The notes beneath the pieces were generated by a model that was given only the letters and a program-made list of their open reading frames with translations, ran no database searches and was not told where the DNA came from. A DNA stretch of 64,000 nt from assembly GCA_026261815.1 (NCBI GenBank), contig JAMPIT010000484.1, positions 15,846,501 through 15,910,500 on the forward strand, read 5' to 3'. Both the position numbers and the translations under genes were made by a program. Origin of the DNA: Monarcha castaneiventris obscurior (taxonomy: Eukaryota; Chordata; Aves; Passeriformes; Monarchidae). Below are positions 63,540 through 64,000 of this stretch, piece by piece. Every line of letters begins with the position of its first letter. Position 1 is the stretch's first letter.

Positions 63540-64000
63540 CCGGCTGACACCCAGAATGACCCGGTGAAGGCCTCCAACTTCGGGCACACCAGCTAAGGCT
63601 GAGGTCTCTGAGGTGAGGTCGCTGAGGTGACGGCAGTGACCACAGAGCCACGGGCCTCGGCCCCGTTAAAAAACAACATCCGTGGCTGCTAAGCCACTAA
63701 AGAACATTTTAACCAAAAGCCCAGTAAAGGGCTGAGGACACCTGAGCGCTGGTTCCCGTCCGGAAGGGGTTTACTCCGAGCTCCAAGCCCTCCAAGCCAG
63801 GCGCTTCCCCGTGTCCGGGTGACGAGCGGACCAAAACCTCCCAAACCCCCAGCAGGCCGAGAGCCCCCTCCCTCAGCACGGCACCGAGCCCAGGTGCGGA
63901 GCGCTGCCTCGGGCGGGCCCAGCGCGGGGCTCCCGCTGAGGGCTGGGCGCTCCTACAGGGGGCCGCCGCCACGGGAGAGGGGAGGAGGGACAGCACGGAG
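63540..64000. promoter_or_regulatory. CpG island at the right edge, probable promoter
   Basis: From about 63540, and more clearly from 63740, the sequence becomes GC-rich and CpG-dense up to the window edge, in contrast to the preceding 55 kb. A plus-strand donor-like CCCAG|GTGCGG lies at 63892, and a minus-strand donor-like CTCAG|GTGTCC near 63741. No ATG with a convincing frame is seen on either strand, so the segment would be 5' untranslated or promoter sequence. The orientation of the gene it serves cannot be decided from this window. Confidence 0.5.

Noticed and set aside
1..64000. Bacterial or phage-type systems, CRISPR arrays, tRNA or rRNA genes
   Set aside because: Composition, CR1 elements and gene density are those of a vertebrate nuclear genome. 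No spaced direct repeats of CRISPR type or tRNA-like folds were noticed by eye. A tRNAscan or Rfam search would settle the RNA genes.

Overview
This window looks like nuclear DNA from a bird. Most of it is AT-rich, CpG-poor and non-coding. It holds three recognisable CR1-type LINE 3' ends, at about 2107-2545 and 3040-3697 on the minus strand and 17529-17913 on the plus strand. These are the dominant retroelements of birds and other sauropsids. I see no SINE, endogenous retrovirus, tRNA, rRNA, bacterial operon or CRISPR array. CR1 points to a sauropsid; the lack of SINEs makes a bird the best guess, but the species cannot be named.

Layout: both ends are CpG-rich and look like promoters. The left island (about 1-660) contains the best-supported coding segment, a minus-strand first exon (74-136) with a good Kozak context and a CAG|GTGCGG donor, which continues out of the window to the left. 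Next to it is a 29-bp GC-rich minisatellite (224-595), then a possible plus-strand first exon (601-705), so the island could be a divergent promoter. An A/C-rich, G-quadruplex-prone tract, two CR1 copies with a small GC-rich patch between them, and a nearly perfect 3 x 83-bp tandem repeat (4998-5248) follow. The right island (about 63540-64000) looks like a second promoter, but its gene cannot be seen.

The 58 kb between holds no protein I recognise. It does hold open, splice-bounded segments that could be small exons of a minus-strand gene starting near the right island. The best are 60633-60705, 51121-51261, 50261-50410, 24145-24272 and 20080-20186. Some fit one another in codon phase and others do not, and a comparable segment exists on the plus strand (32733-32930). 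Matches of this quality are expected by chance at this length, so they are listed at low confidence as places to test.

The clearest unexplained structure is a pair of direct repeats of about 200 bp, 1464 bp apart (45499-45705 and 46963-47170). Their 177-bp cores differ at 2 positions and each carries the same 77-nt exon-like segment. I found no convincing new biological system.
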